A DNA stretch of 64,000 bases from Terfezia claveryi (GCA_015179025.1 WHUX01000195.1:35586-99585), one strand, 5' to 3'. Positions 24,801 to 37,190 are shown, counted from the stretch's first letter. The notes: generated by a model from the sequence alone, not told the origin. Translations and numbers: made by a program.

Positions 24801-26252
24801 GACTCATGTTCATAGTGGAGGTGCTTTATCTGTATTTGGATCCGGAATGCTTCGAAGATCACCCAGTACCATTAGCAAAGCTGGATCGGAAAGAAATGAG
24901 AGCTCCGGCAGACTGAACACAAAGTGGACTGCAAAGAACCGATCGAGACCCAAACTTTACAATGGTTCTTACGCTGGATCTAGTAGAACCAGCCTTGAGG
25001 ACCGGTCGTTATGGAGTCCATCGGCTTCTAGCACCTGGAGCAAGTATTCCTTGGATAAGACACAAACATCTATGTCTGCCACCTCTCTTGGTTCTGTGTT
25101 TGGGCATGCGGATTACCAGCAATCTATTGGATTTGCGAATGCTCTTAGTCACGCCATAATTAGGGAAGAGGCAAGCGGGACCACGGCCGACGAAGCATCA
25201 ACCGCACATCTGGAGGATGATGGGCTTGAGTTGGCTGGTGCTCCTTGGGCTAAAGAAGGCATGATCAAACATAAACATCATCTAGAAGGCCTGGATAAAA
25301 AGGCAAAGAATCGAGTTTGGACAGAGTGCTTTGCTGTGATTACGAAAGGAAACCTGAAGATGTTTTTATTCAATACTGGAAAGTCGGCACATAGTGGTGG
25401 CGTAGTTGGTGGTGGAAATTGGACCGAGAATGCCCAACCTATAGGTACATTTTTACTGCGTCATACGATCGCCTCGGCGCTTCCTTCACCAGGATACTCA
25501 AAGACTCGGCCTCACGTTTGGGCATTGTCTTTACCAAATGGTGCCGTTCACCTATTTCAAGCTGGCACTGAAGAGATCATCAAGGAATGGGTGACAACTG
25601 CAAACTACTGGTCGGCGAGACTTTCGAAAGAGCCTCTCGTCGGTGGAGTTAGCAATGTCGAGTATGGGTGGGGAGAGTGTATTGCGGATATTGAGACAAC
25701 CAGCACAACAGCTACTTTTGGCCCACGCCCGAGTCTTCAAGAGTCGATAAGATCGTCTATTGATCATGGAAGCATGATTAGGCCAAGGTTACCTGGTGAC
25801 AAGGTTGTTATTGCTGAATGGACCCCGCCGGGACAGAGCATGATGGCTAGTCCGTTGAGTGAAGCGGATCAGCTTAAGGTACGAGGACCCACAGTTCTGT
25901 GATGAAGGCAATCACTAACTGGTTTACAGGCATTAGAGAACTATGTGGCTAATATCAACATGGAACTCGTCCGCCATAATGATTTACGGGGCGCCATGAT
26001 GCTTGCTGTAAGAGCTCTTTATGCATAAAGTATTTTGTAATATATTTGCTGATAGTCACTTTCTAGTTCTCTCCACGCCACCCTAACCATACAAAGGCAT
26101 TAGCCAACTGGGAGCGAAAATCATCTTACCTCCTCCGGGAAATCGTTAAGTTTAGGACATATATAGACTCGCTAACCGCCGCAGCTGCATCGCGAGAGAA
26201 GTTGAGAGAAGAGGAGCAAAATAGGGAAACAATGTCTGTAATGACAACCTAA
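21897..26252 (+). CDS. Sec7-PH domain Arf guanine nucleotide exchange factor (EFA6/Syt1-like)
   Basis: Activates Arf-family GTPases by GDP/GTP exchange, probably at the plasma membrane or a late secretory membrane. Exons: 21897-23956, 24008-24204, 24260-25878, 25930-26007, 26067-26252, total 4140 nt, 1379 residues. The first about 640 residues are disordered and Ser/Pro-rich. The Sec7 domain spans about 665-800, with ARAAAWLGTL, the glutamic finger in LKGETQQVDRIVDAFSKRW (E at about 725) and HTILYSLLLLNTDLHM. The PH domain spans about 1085-1205 (HLEGLDKKAKNRVWTECFAV to IKEWVTTANYWSARL). A C-terminal helix carries NWERKSSYLLREIVKFRTYI. The Sec7-PH-coiled-coil order resembles EFA6/PSD and yeast Syt1, so the subfamily is an inference. 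The chosen ATG is the first in frame. Introns of 51, 55, 51, 51 and 59 nt join conserved sequence cleanly. Confidence 0.9.
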
Positions 26253-27780
26253 GCATACATTTCTATTAATAGTGTTCCCCTTCAACAGTAGACAATGTTT
26301 TAATTCACTATCCATGACCCTTTGCGGGGTAATTCTAGCCTTCCTGATGTTCTTGCTATTACCCCGTATGTTTTATATTAGCATGCTTCAGCTCTTGTTG
26401 CCCTGAGGCAACCCACTTTCGTCGTTACGAACTTCATGATACGATATTTACCTTAATTCTTTTTTTTTTGCTGCTTATTCCCCTGTAACCTTTTTCATTC
26501 TTATTTGATTCGGGCCTGGGTTTAGGTTTATGTACTACTTTAGTATGTATACCTTTTACCTTAGCCATTTACCTATATCTACTGCTCATATTTTCATTTA
26601 CGAGCTATCCAAAATATACATACAAACCTTATAATATCTTTCCTTGTTATCTCAAAACTGTGCTCTACTGTAGGGAGGTTATACTGTCTTTTGTTGTTTT
26701 CTTTGCCCGTTATAATCTCATTCTGTTAGGTACATTTTGGATTTGCTAGTTTTGGTTGGTATTGAGAGTGGGTTCTGTGTTTTTTGATGTACAAAAAATC
26801 CGGAGTGCCTAGGTGAAGCTAGAGTATATTAAATTGGAGCTGGGAATGAGTGGGTTGTGGATTGAAGTTGTTATCACGGTGCGTAGTGGTGCGACTATAT
26901 GCCCCAGAGAGATCAGGGTAAGTCAATTATCTACACAATATTGAACGGGGATTTTATTTTACAGCATCAACTCTGCCGTGTCTATCCACCACCCTTTGGC
27001 CTGTTCCCGTGTAGCGTGTGCGGAGGGAGAAGAAAGTAGTCTGATGGGCCCTGATAAGCCTACCGATAAAGACTTCCTACGCAGCACCTAACAGGTAATC
27101 TGAAATTAAGATGTTCTTTTTTCCCTAGGGTTGAATGGTTGCCTTTTTGGGAAGTCATACAAGGGGGTGCCGATCTGAGCCCTACCTTTCTGAGCAGACT
27201 ACCTCTTTAGGTAATTGAGCTAGTCCCACAGCGGTAGGCTCAGAACCAGCTGCAACAACACTTTGTGTAATAATTGGACTGGTGTTTTGTGACACTGCAC
27301 AACCTCCAGGTAGTGAGTGAACCGCCCACCGCCCCTTTACCACCATGACCACGCCCACGATTACCGAAACCAACCTACTACTACGATCACCCCACCATCA
27401 CCGAAATTAACCCCCTTTCCACCCCTACCACTGCGAAACCAGCCCCCAACAGCACAGATAGGAGAGAAGAGGGGGGTAAGCTAAGGAAGCAAAGGTGGAA
27501 GCACTCAGTGCGCAGATAAAGCTAAAGGGAATATGATGTGAGTGGTACTGGTTATATTGGTAGTTGGGGTTGCGTCTCGGGTTGTAGCCTAATATGCAGG
27601 AGTTAGAAAGGCATGGAGATTGAGAAAAAATTGCAGTAGTAAAAGGAGAAGGTAAACCGGAGGTTAAACATTTTCAAAGTTGAACGGGTCTTAAAATACA
27701 TGTTAATCAGCGACAGATGTTCAATTACGTCCTCAACACAATCACCGGTGACCATTACTCCAATGGGATAAATGTTGTTG
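26253..27780. other. Arf-GEF 3' flank, no gene seen
   Basis: AT-rich sequence with a T run at about 26460-26470. A Pro/Thr-codon-like stretch at 27300-27460 (repeated ACCACC/CACCCC) lacks a coherent frame. One TCAGGGTAA copy lies at 26913. Confidence 0.45.
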
Positions 27781-27860
27781 GAGAGTGTAACCGCTAGGAC
27801 GAAACGTGATCACTGGGTGCCAGGTTTGCCTAGACACCGATGGTATATTGTACGCTCACA
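27781..27860 (-). repeat. Right copy of the 80-bp inverted repeat pair
   Basis: Reverse complement of 19350-19429 apart from three C/T differences; see that entry. No clear target-site duplication is visible next to either copy. Confidence 0.8.
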
Positions 27861-30560
27861 AATTTAGGCTCCAATACATGGCACGATGCTGTCATGGAGC
27901 GCGTTACCAGAATTCTGCCACACCCAGCACGCCCAAGATGAAGGGGAGATCCATCACTTAATCAATGACTTCTTCTTTAGGCACTTCGATTTTGGCAATT
28001 TCTTATCTTTGGTGAGCCCCATTTCTCTTCGTTTTGCTCAGTTTCTCTCTGGTTTGGTGTTTCCTTTTATGGGTGCGGGGAGCTTATTTACATTTACATA
28101 CGTCATACGTATTCCTTTTTTTGAGGCCAAACTACATTCTGTGAGGAATTGAATGCTATATGGATCAGGATGAAAAAGGCTAGGATGGTGTCTGCTACGG
28201 ATTGTGAATTTTGCTAGGGACCCAAGTGGATAAGGGGGTGAATAGGTTGAGTGAGACCGTGTCCTCAAGTAAACCATATGAGTGGGTCTGAAAAGCATTT
28301 TCGCCCTGCCATAAACTAACGCCAACATCTAGATTCCTCTTTATACACAATATAGAGCAGATGATATATGAAATGGACTGCGGACCAAATGGTGTCACAC
28401 AAGGGGAAATTGAGGTGGATGACTACAAAGGTGGGGGACATGTCCTTGATAGCTCTGGGCTAACAAGATACCATTACAAGTACCAAATGTCCTTTGGGAA
28501 TTGGCCAAGGATCACTTTTAGTTTACAAGGCGAACAATCCGATATCCCAGAGTTCAAATGCGTTTGTCAGTAATCGGAGTGTTTTTCCGACATCTTGACG
28601 TACTTAACGTAGTGCGAGCGTGATCTAAAAGTTGTCATTTTCGTTCCCACTCGCCGTTGGGCCTGGGGAAATCAGCAGACATGGTGGATGATAAATACCC
28701 TAACGAACGGTCATATTTCTGAGCTGGCTACTACAGGGTAAACAGGTTGTGTTGCCCTCTATGAAACAAATTCCTGGAATACTTCCGCTGGTGTAGCCTT
28801 TATATTCAATGCGTTGACTGCTTTCCTGCAAATACTGGCCAAGACTAGCCATTCCCAAAAGGACTTCAACGCATTGATCTACCAGTTGTTGAAGAACTTG
28901 TGTTTAACTGGTTGCATTGTGTGTGGAGTACTAGGCATTGAAGATAACCAAAAGTATGAGGCTGGAGACTTTGGAACTTGCCATACCGCGCGAATGTCGT
29001 CGAGAATGAAGCCTTGGCTTTCAGAGCTTATCTTGAGTGGAAGGGAACCAGAGGCTAGATGGGACAGCAAGAGGTAGAGATAGAACTTGGGGAATCAGCA
29101 CTAGCATGCGTAGAGGCTGGTTCTTCATTCAGTTTTTCAGCTTTTTCTTTTCCATCATCCTGCTCCTCTGCCTTCTATCAACTTTCGCTATTTGCATATC
29201 TCTATACTTCAGTTTAGTACTCTTCATAAGTACCGCCTGCCACGTATCACAAGTTGACACGTTACTAAAATTATGGGATAGCTATATACAGACATACGTT
29301 GTCCTTATCATGTATCAGCAAATTCTAGTCTTCCGGAAGATTGATTCGCTGCCTTTGAATTACATGGGGATATTTATTACCAGCATCATCAGTCCACTCT
29401 GTCTATCTAGTCTGGTTGGCACAATCCCCCCGCCAAACCGTCGCTCCCTCTATGACACCAAGCTAAGTAAAGCTTATCGCTGTTTACCTCAGGACTAGGT
29501 TCGCAATATCAAAAGCGATTTTCTCGTTCTTGTCTATGGTATTAACCTTACATAGATGTAAATAAATTGAACAAGGATCAAATGAATAGGATAGCGCGGG
29601 TACATACAGCAAGAGCTACAATAAGTCACTTTCATGGACTTGAATTCCCAGCAGGAATCTCCCACACGATGTCTGCCTGTCTGGAATACGATTCGTGAAG
29701 CTCAGGCCAAATACAAACTGCCAAAGAAAATGAAAAACATATATATATATATACAACAAAAAGATTACTCAAACATAGCATTTATCCATAGCTTCTGCCT
29801 TCGTGACAGGTATCACCACTGCCATCATGAATTTTACCGTGCTCTAATTCCCGAGGTACGTCCGCCACAATTATGATCTCCCCCTCTCTCTTTCTTCCTC
29901 CTAACTTCCACGCTCATATGTAGCGATCTGAGCCTCCCCCCGCTTCCCTTCCCCCCCGGGCACACTATGCAGCAATCTTTGTCTGTCCTTTATACATACA
30001 ATTTCGATATGTGCACACATCTTGAGTTTACCCTGAACTCTTTGAGGCCTATCAATAATAGTTGTCGGTTTAATGAGAAATTAAATGAGAAAGCTGCTGT
30101 ACCATAAACGTTTCCTGCTATATGATAAACTCTTAGTTCTAGCTCTATAGTATACTAAGATCCGAATAATATCCTCGTGGGTTCTTCTGAGGCATTGTTA
30201 TAGATGTCGATTACATCTACCTATTTGGGTGTGATATTGGTGGATGGATGGATGGGGTAAATCACCAGTCAGACAGACATGGTCATTGAGAGTCCCGAAG
30301 CACCCCCCTTCTCTCGTTCATGATCAGTTCAAGCAATGTCGATGTTCCACATTTGAGCCTTTGGCGAAGTATCTTGGAGGGTCGACAGGGAGTTTTATCC
30401 CCGTCTTCTCTCCTGGATTTACAGGCCGGAATTTATTTTGAGCAATCGAATCACCCCAAATTCGAGTCTGAGAAAATCGAGGATGCAATATTTCGGGGTT
30501 ATGCGTATGACGAGGTTCATCTAGCACACATCCACCACGTTAACATACACCTCCAGGCAG
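27861..30560. other. 2.7-kb region with no supported gene
   Basis: Short frames at 28361-28573 (+, 70 codons with ATG) and 28814-29077 (+) were examined but match nothing I know. A TAGTCTGGTTGGCAC motif lies at about 29407. An AT microsatellite lies at about 29740-29752. The stretch is probably decayed repeat DNA. Confidence 0.4.
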
Positions 30561-31290
30561 TCTATTACCTCACCTTCCACCACCCATTGATCCAACAATT
30601 CTCCCGGCAATCCCCACTGCCTCCTAATCCCCCCATACGGCAACAAAACCCTCATATCCTCTGTAGCCGTCAACAGCCCCTCCACGAACTACCCACCCAT
30701 CCCTACGCCCCCGCCCCAGGTTTCCCACTCACCATGCCCCACGCCCCGCCCCATTCCCCGCGTCCTCCCACCAAACCTCATTAACTTCCCTCAGCAGTCC
30801 GCGGCGAAATCGGAGCATATGGCGTGGACGAAGTCAGAGGGATTAATTGGGGGTTTTGTTCGGAAGTAGATGGCATATTGTGTTTCGAGTTTGACAGAGA
30901 GAAACATCTTGTTCTCCAGAGTGTTGTCAGCGTTGGAGGGCCTTTTGCCTTTCTTCCCGGTATTGCGCATGCTATCAAGCTCTTTGGCGGTCAGGCTTCG
31001 ATGTCCATCTTCCCCATCATCGTTATTATCATCGTCATCGTCGGCAGTGTCATTCCCTGCAGCTTCGCCTTTCTCAAAAGGCCCGTAAAGTTTCTCTAAA
31101 TTACTATCCGTCCCTCAATTCAGAAGCTCTTCACCCTGTCCGACAGGATCCTCATTGAGCTTGTGTCCATCGGTACCTTATCAGATAAACTGTACAACTC
31201 CCCCGCACACATCGCCTATTTCCCCTTGAAGACACGTCGCAAAAAAGCGCCTGCGTACCTGTCTCGATGCCAATAAGTGTTTGGTGGAAT
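30561..31290 (-). pseudogene. Possible decayed coding segment, function unknown
   Basis: Read on the minus strand, several stretches look like exons but are broken by frame changes. One frame near 31260 reads FSDKAKFHQTLIGIETG and ends at a GTACGC donor-like site. A longer frame carries LEKLYGPFEKG, then an Asp/Asn-rich acidic run, then NKMFLSVKLETQYAIYF and NPSDFVHAIC before a TGA. A second frame continues LLREVNEVWWEDAG up to a GTGAGT site. After a TAG acceptor comes VLLPYGGIRRQWGLPGELL. An in-frame TGA follows EELLN where tryptophan would fit. I recognise no family. It could be a pseudogene, or chance frames in GC-richer DNA. Confidence 0.25.
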
Positions 31291-31982
31291 TTTGCCTTGT
31301 CGCTGAACTATTCGCCCTATGGTTCACACACTATCATACAGCTCAGGGTAACACCACTGGAAGCCCTAAGCTATGATCAGTGGAATGATATGGAGACCTG
31401 GCCGTTGCCCCAAAAATGCATATGCATTACCCCTTCTATACCACATATGAAGTTTAAAGTGTACGGGTTTATCGCGTTGAGGCAGACTATAAAGCGCATA
31501 CACTGCTATCCACGGTACGTTGGGTACAGCCAACTTTAGGTGCAGCACTCTTGAATGAAAAGGCCTAGTGACCTAATTGGTAAGAAACTCCTAGAAAAGA
31601 TTATGTATGCCCGCATCTCTGGCGCGGCGAGATGACTACTTATGAATAAATACTAATCTCCAATTGATATGCGAGCCAATTGTGTGACCGTACAGAAGCG
31701 GAGAGTGTGTCATGGGCAGGCAGACTAAGTTCATGGTTGCCAGACATGTAGGGCGAGGGCTGGGGATGGTGAGGTTTAGAGCAGGGCTGATCTTGGGAAT
31801 GGGGGAGACACCGAACCACTAGATACTCTTCGCGGTGTCATGATTAGGGGAAGTGTGTGTAGTCTCGAAGAGGATCCAAGAATTTACAAGATAACTACCA
31901 AGTTTACGTGGGCTTGATGTGCCAAGTATTGCCCCAAAAAGGCAACACAAAGGTATATAGTACCACGCTGTTATTATAAAGA

Positions 31983-32076
31983 GGCACAGTGGTCTAATGG
32001 TATGATTCCTGCTATGTAGGTACCTGCTGATTTCAGGCAGAGGGCAGGTGATCTGGGTTCAATTCCCAGCTGAGCC
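31983..32076 (+). repeat. tRNA-Pro-like module, copy 1
   Basis: 94 bp from GGCACAG to CTGAGCC. Box A-like TGGTCTAATGG and perfect box B GGTTCAATTCC. The D-arm TGGTCTAATGGTATGAT is almost that of fungal tRNA-Pro. Acceptor stem GGCACAG/CTGAGCC has one mismatch. T stem CTGGG/CCCAG is intact. The anticodon arm CCTGC/GCAGG encloses an intron-like hairpin. A T-rich Pol III-type terminator follows. It could be a tRNA pseudogene or a SINE head; a functional tRNA is unlikely because no T33 fits. Confidence 0.75.
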
Positions 32077-32371
32077 ATTTATTCTTTTTTGATTTTTTCC
32101 GCTGGAATAATGCAGCTAGCCACTAAGCCTCTCGCTCATTTTCATTACATGTGAATCCGCACTGGTATTCGAATATAGAGGCAGTTAGCCTCGTACCCAG
32201 TTTAATAATTTTGTAGAGTTCGTGACCTCGCAACTCCCCTCATAGACAACAGACTGGTTTGTACGAGGCTAAGTGGGAGTTTACAAGGGCGAGAAGTTCA
32301 TGAACGCCGAGTCTTGTTATTTCTGTCAGGGCAACACAGGACTACGCGCTATCAAGCTGTTATCATAAAAA

Positions 32372-32465
32372 GGCACAGTAGTCTAATGGTATGACACCTG
32401 CTATGTAGGTACCTGCTGATTTCAGGCAGAGGGTGGGTGATCTGGGTTCAATTCCCAGCTGAGCC
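32372..32465 (+). repeat. tRNA-Pro-like module, copy 2
   Basis: Same 94-bp layout as copy 1, with the conserved 5' flank TATCATAAAAA and a T-rich tail. The anticodon-stem 3' strand is altered (GGGTGGG). Confidence 0.75.
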
Positions 32466-32560
32466 GATATATTTTTCTTTTCTTGTGGCGGAGCATATGG
32501 TATCATCGAGGCAAAGGCAGCAAAAGACTAGGTATGCGCTGCAAACAGCTATCATAAGAA

Positions 32561-32666
32561 GGAACAGTCACAGTGGTCTAAGGGCATAACACCTGCTATG
32601 TATGTAGTGTCCTGGATGTAGTCTGGTTGGCACGGGTGGATGATCTGGGTTCAACTCCCAGCTTAG
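32561..32666 (+). repeat. tRNA-Pro-like module, copy 3 (degenerate)
   Basis: Contains a short duplication (ACAGTCACAGTGG) at the start. Its middle is replaced by a TGTAGTCTGGTTGGCAC segment. Box B reads GGTTCAACTCC. Its upstream flank matches that of copy 10 closely. Confidence 0.65.
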
Positions 32667-33740
32667 TCTCGATCGGACCCTCGTAGAGGGCTCCCAGCTG
32701 AGCCTTTATCCTCTCATTGGCGAGGGATCTCGTCAGAAAGCTATACCTGCTCTACCTCCGCTGGATTCTATCTAAGGCTATACCCCCCCCCTTCCCGACC
32801 TAGGCGACTCTCATCCCACGTTCCTCATGATCTCGGTGAACGTAGTCTTGGGCCTTTCCCGCTATATCTAGTTTTTCTGCACTATCCAGACTGGAGACTA
32901 CAGCTACCGTGCCTTCATTGACCACACTCACTTCCCATCTTAGCTCTCCCAGCTCCACAAGTAGTCAAATAAATGAATAAGCTACTCATAACTATGTAGC
33001 CATGAAATTCGCTTTGAGATTCACTTTCCTATCTGAAGACATGGATGTCTACGTTCATCACATACCTCTACCTCATACCGTGTGGCGCTCGCTTACCCAG
33101 TATTGTTCTCATGGCGTTCCACCCATGTATTCATAACCATGAGGTTATGGTGTTTGGGTTCATATCATAGGTTCGTTCAACATCATGAGCCAACGGCGCT
33201 CTGGCTCATGAACCAGCTAGGCGCCTCTATAAGTCTCATTCACTCATAGCATCCAATGAAGACCGCCCATGCGCTATATGACGTTGATCTATATTTCTAA
33301 CTATACGTACCATATGCTTGGAGAAAAGATGAAAACGTATATAGATAGAGCTCTTCTGTTGCGCTCTGCTGGTGTGTTCTTCCTATATATGATTCATATC
33401 GGTTTCATTATCTTCATCTCGAGAGAAGGGAATACCACCTAGTAGTTGTTCGCACATCTTGCTACCCTTCTTGAGGACGTATGGATGTACGGTAAGGTGA
33501 GGTGAAAGAAAGGGGTAAACATTGATAAGGGACGTACTCATAGAGGGTTTGCCTCTTTCCTTAGACTAGGAAAGGGAAGTACCCCACCCTAAGCGTTGAT
33601 TTTATTTAGATATAAAATATCTGTGAGATGAGAGAGAGGGGGGAGAATAAAAAGAAACTCCCCCACACCCCCACACCCCCACACCCCTACCCCCGTGCCT
33701 CCCCCATTGTACTATCTCTGACGATGTAGTCAGGGTACAC

Positions 33741-34650
33741 AGGACATGTGGTCGCATCCTACCACTTGTGCGTATGCTTATAAAAGAAAGCTTAGTTCTT
33801 CGAGAGCGGATGTAAGATATGCGGAGTTCAAAGAGGAGTGCCGAAAAGTAGAGGTACAGGTATCAGGGTAATTTTAAATTTTTATTTTAGTATGATTTAT
33901 GTATGAAATCTTAGAACTTTGGGTGCTAAGAGTTTAGATGATAGGATCTGGAGTCTGCCTGTACGTACCTCTCAGAGAAGTTTTGTGTTTATATGGCTAC
34001 GTGTTCTTGGGCCTCTTTAGGTCGAGAATTTGTTTTGAACATGTTTTCGGCCGATGCATGAGTACTGAGAATTTGTTCTACTTTTTAAAAGGGTTAGGCG
34101 AAAGTGGGGAGAGTAGTATTATACTGCTATTATCAGAAGGGGTGAGGTGGTTGAGATATGTTTAACTAGTGCTTTGTGTTGTTGGATAGACTCGTGCCTG
34201 GTCGCTATGTGAGATTATTTCTGTTAGGGCAGAGAAAGAAGGGGGGGGAAGGGGAAATGAGAGGTATGCCAAGAGTTGATGCGCTAGAGAATCAGATAAA
34301 AAAACAGATGCTCCTGTATAACTAAGTAGATACCTCGAGACACACCTTTAGAAGACCCTAATATGTCTAGAGATATTGTAACAGCCAGACTAGGTAACAG
34401 CATGCTGGGAAGGAAACTCGGAAAGTAACTCAGAGGCGGGGCCCATCTAATAGTCTACCTATTTTAAGACCTAGACTTGGTACTTCTAGAAAGACAGCAC
34501 AAGTTTATGAGTTGCAATTCATTATTATAAAGGAACAGTGGTCTAATGGTATGACTCCTGCATGTAGGTTCCTGCTGATTTCAGGCAGAGGGTGGGTGAT
34601 CTGGGTTCAATTCCCAGCTGAGCCATTATTTTTTTTTTTTTGATTTTTCC
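33741..34650 (+). repeat. Composite repeat, copy I (0.9 kb, ends in a tRNA-like module)
   Basis: Matches the reverse complement of 39600-40360 along its whole length with roughly 80% identity by eye. Shared landmarks: CTTGTGCGTATG, GAGAGCGGATGTAAGATA, CAGGGTAAT, GGCTACGTGT, TTTCGGCCGATGCATGA, GATGCGCTAGAGAATCAGA and TTGCAA next to the tRNA-like module. No conserved open frame is present. The element class is unknown. Confidence 0.65.
34532..34624 (+). repeat. tRNA-Pro-like module, copy 4
   Basis: GGAACAG at the 5' end, box A TGGTCTAATGG, box B GGTTCAATTCC, and a 3' end of CTGAGCC followed by a long T run. It forms the right end of composite repeat copy I. Confidence 0.75.
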
Positions 34651-34776
34651 CCGCTGCGATAATACATGTATACAGCTAGCAACCAGACTAGCTACTGAGT
34701 AGAACCTGGCTTTATGTTACTAGTCTTCAAAAAGGGCACCATAAGTATATGCACCGTTAGGATACTATCATAAAAA

Positions 34777-34870
34777 GGCACAGTGGTCTAATGGTATGAC
34801 TCCTGCTATGTAGGTACCTGCTGATTTCAGACAGAGGGTGGGTGATCTGGGTTCAATCCCCAGCTGGGCC
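34777..34870 (+). repeat. tRNA-Pro-like module, copy 5
   Basis: Same layout. Box B is GGTTCAATCCC and the 3' end is CTGGGCC. Flanked by TATCATAAAAA on the left and a T run on the right. Confidence 0.75.
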
Positions 34871-35279
34871 ATTATATTTTTTTTTGTTGAGGCCAAGAAT
34901 GCTGATAGCATCGCTGCCATTATACGATATCACTAGGAGAACCTGTCAGAATTTGTCAGGTCCAGAATCTTCTAAAAACACCAACCACAATCCTATAACA
35001 CCTTGGCCGCCCCTTCCCACATACTATATACAAACAATGTATGTTGCTGCTCCATCAACCATCGCATCCTGCGTCCTATCCTTGCCTTTGTTACTATCAA
35101 TACAGCACAGCCTAACTGACAGCAATCACAACCGACAACCCCAGCGCCACAATTCAGTCCTGAAGTGACTGCTGCCGAACTCCACGAGAGGCCAAACAGC
35201 TCCTGTGACACAGCTACTTACTAAGCTTAACGAAGGGGGCGGGGAGATAATGTGGGTGATACAGACAGCAACGAAGGGT

Positions 35280-36140
35280 TGCCGTTGCCGTAGGAAGACA
35301 CTGGGAATCTCGGCTCCAAACTGAGCTTTCGCCTACATATCCAAGAGCGTACCAGGAAACCGGCTACCATTGCCGACTTACTCAGGGATCTGGCTCACAG
35401 CAGGGGCGGTATCAGTCCCAAAGCAGTCCGTGCCCTATACACGGGCATGCTAAAATCCGTCAGAAGAGGATTGCAGAGTGGTATATACAGATGGTAGCGG
35501 CAGAGACAACCAGACGGCGGTAGGCCTGGGCATGACAAGATGTCTCGAGACTTCTGTGAAATTTTTCATGGGCTGCGACATACAGATATCTGTGATAGGA
35601 TAGAGAGTTTGAATATGATTATGATTGTGTTGGGTGCTCGATGTCCAAGTGTCTCGAGACCACTATCCCTGCCCACGAGACGTCTCGAGACCAGGCCCCG
35701 CTTGTCTTGAGACGCCTCGTGCCTACGTTAATCTCTCCCTCCTTGGCATGCCACCAAATGAGACATACGGTAGAGCGTCAAATCAAAGCATTCTCATACT
35801 GGTAGCTAGAAGAAAGGATGACACAGCAATGGGCTGGGCAAGGACATACGGGATGTCCAGGCAACGAGAAGGCCGGCTAGTTAGCAGTACTTACATCAGC
35901 CTGAGGGCCGACAGCAGGTCAACCAGAAATTGCCCTGCCGGAGGGATCAGTCACTCTCTAAGCCGGGTCGGAGGCATGCTGCAGGCTTCGGTAAGCAAAG
36001 GGTCGAATGGGTACCTGGATCAGAAACAGCCGTGGACCATTCAACTCATGGCTCAGTCATATAGGCAAAGCCGAGTCCACAAACTGTCCCCATTGCCCGA
36101 GCCCGAGAGAGGAGACCTTCACATCGTCTTCTAGCTTTAC
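35280..36140 (+). pseudogene. LINE (Tad1-like non-LTR retrotransposon) relic
   Basis: Frames read by eye give the end of a reverse transcriptase (KLSFRLHIQERTRK, then LAHSRGGISPKAVRALYTG at about 35318-35450). This runs into an RNase H start (VYTDGSG at about 35481). After an intervening segment, the C-terminal zinc-finger block reads FNSWLSHIGKAESTNCPHC (about 36035-36090), in the same order as the LINE at 43.0 kb. Several frame changes and stops are present, so it is dead. A segment with GTCTCGAGAC palindromes sits in the middle. Confidence 0.7.
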
Positions 36141-36650
36141 CTTGAACCCATTTGACACTCCACTAGGGGACCAGGTCGTACCGGTACCGGTACTGTAGTA
36201 TGAGACTGCCGAAGGCTGGGGTATGTTATCGAAAAAGCCGCGTAAGGAGTTCAATGAACTACATGTTGATCTTTGCGAAGACGGCATGCTACCAAGTATA
36301 GAAAGGTGGGACTTAGGCATTAACTTTCGTAGCCTGGTTAGCGCGGGGCCTGTTGCAGACCGATGGCTGTCAGACTATTGAGGATCACAATCAGTCCAGC
36401 ATCATTCTCGCTGAGGAAGATTGGTATAGTAATCCAGTATTGTAGGAAAATTGTTGTAAAAGTCACTCCATGCCTATTGTAGAAATCTAGAAAGGTAACA
36501 AAGTACAGTATAATGTTTGAATCTTAAAGAAGAGCAATGGAAGGCGTTTGGGTGGAGGTGCAGCAGGTATAGTAACAATTTTTCGGAGCTGTTCAATTAG
36601 GCTTGGAGCCCTGTCAATCAATATTGCCAAAAAAAGAAAATAAAAAGAAC

Positions 36651-36744
36651 GGCACAGCTAGGAATTGAACCCAGATCACCCGCCCTCTGCCAGAAATCAG
36701 CAGGAACCTACATAGCAGGAGTCATACCATTAGACAACTGCGCC
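36651..36744 (-). repeat. tRNA-Pro-like module, copy 6
   Basis: Inverted copy with box B as GGAATTGAACC on the plus strand. The acceptor 3' strand is altered. Confidence 0.7.
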
Positions 36745-37104
36745 TTTTTACGATAGCATATTGTAGCACATAGGAATTTCTTGACTTCAATATACACCCA
36801 AGATTACATACGAGATTGTAGACTATTTTGTAAGCGATTAAATCGGATTAAATCGCGCCTCTCTTAATAAAAACTGGCGGGATTAAGTTCCAGCATAAGA
36901 GGGCTCACTCACTCACTCTCTCTAGTCTCTGAAGAGCTGCATATATGTACAGGCACTGGGTTCAATCCGTCTTTATAACTGGAGTTGTTTTTCAAGAAAC
37001 ATGATCATGATCCTGACCTTTTGAAGAGTTTTTGTTAGTGGCTGTTGACAGACTTTATTACCGAGTGTCTGGCATTTGAAACTCGCTCGCGTTCAAGATC
37101 ACTA

Positions 37105-37190
37105 GCCAGGATCTAAACCAGATCAGCTGCTCTCTGCACGAATCAGCAGGAACCTACATACCAGAAATCATACCATTAGACTACTGTGCC
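37105..37190 (-). repeat. tRNA-Pro-like module, copy 7 (degenerate)
   Basis: Only the anticodon-arm and box A half is well kept (ACCATTAGACTACTGTGCC on the plus strand). Box B is eroded. Confidence 0.55.

Noticed and set aside
28361..29498. Plus-strand frames of 70-153 codons in the gene-poor region
   Set aside because: The first has an ATG but no known family. The longest lacks an ATG start and reads as a hydrophobic T-rich translation. Support is insufficient.
30320..30784. 154-codon plus-strand Pro/His-rich frame
   Set aside because: It is opposite the minus-strand coding-like relic and looks like its shadow; no domain is seen.
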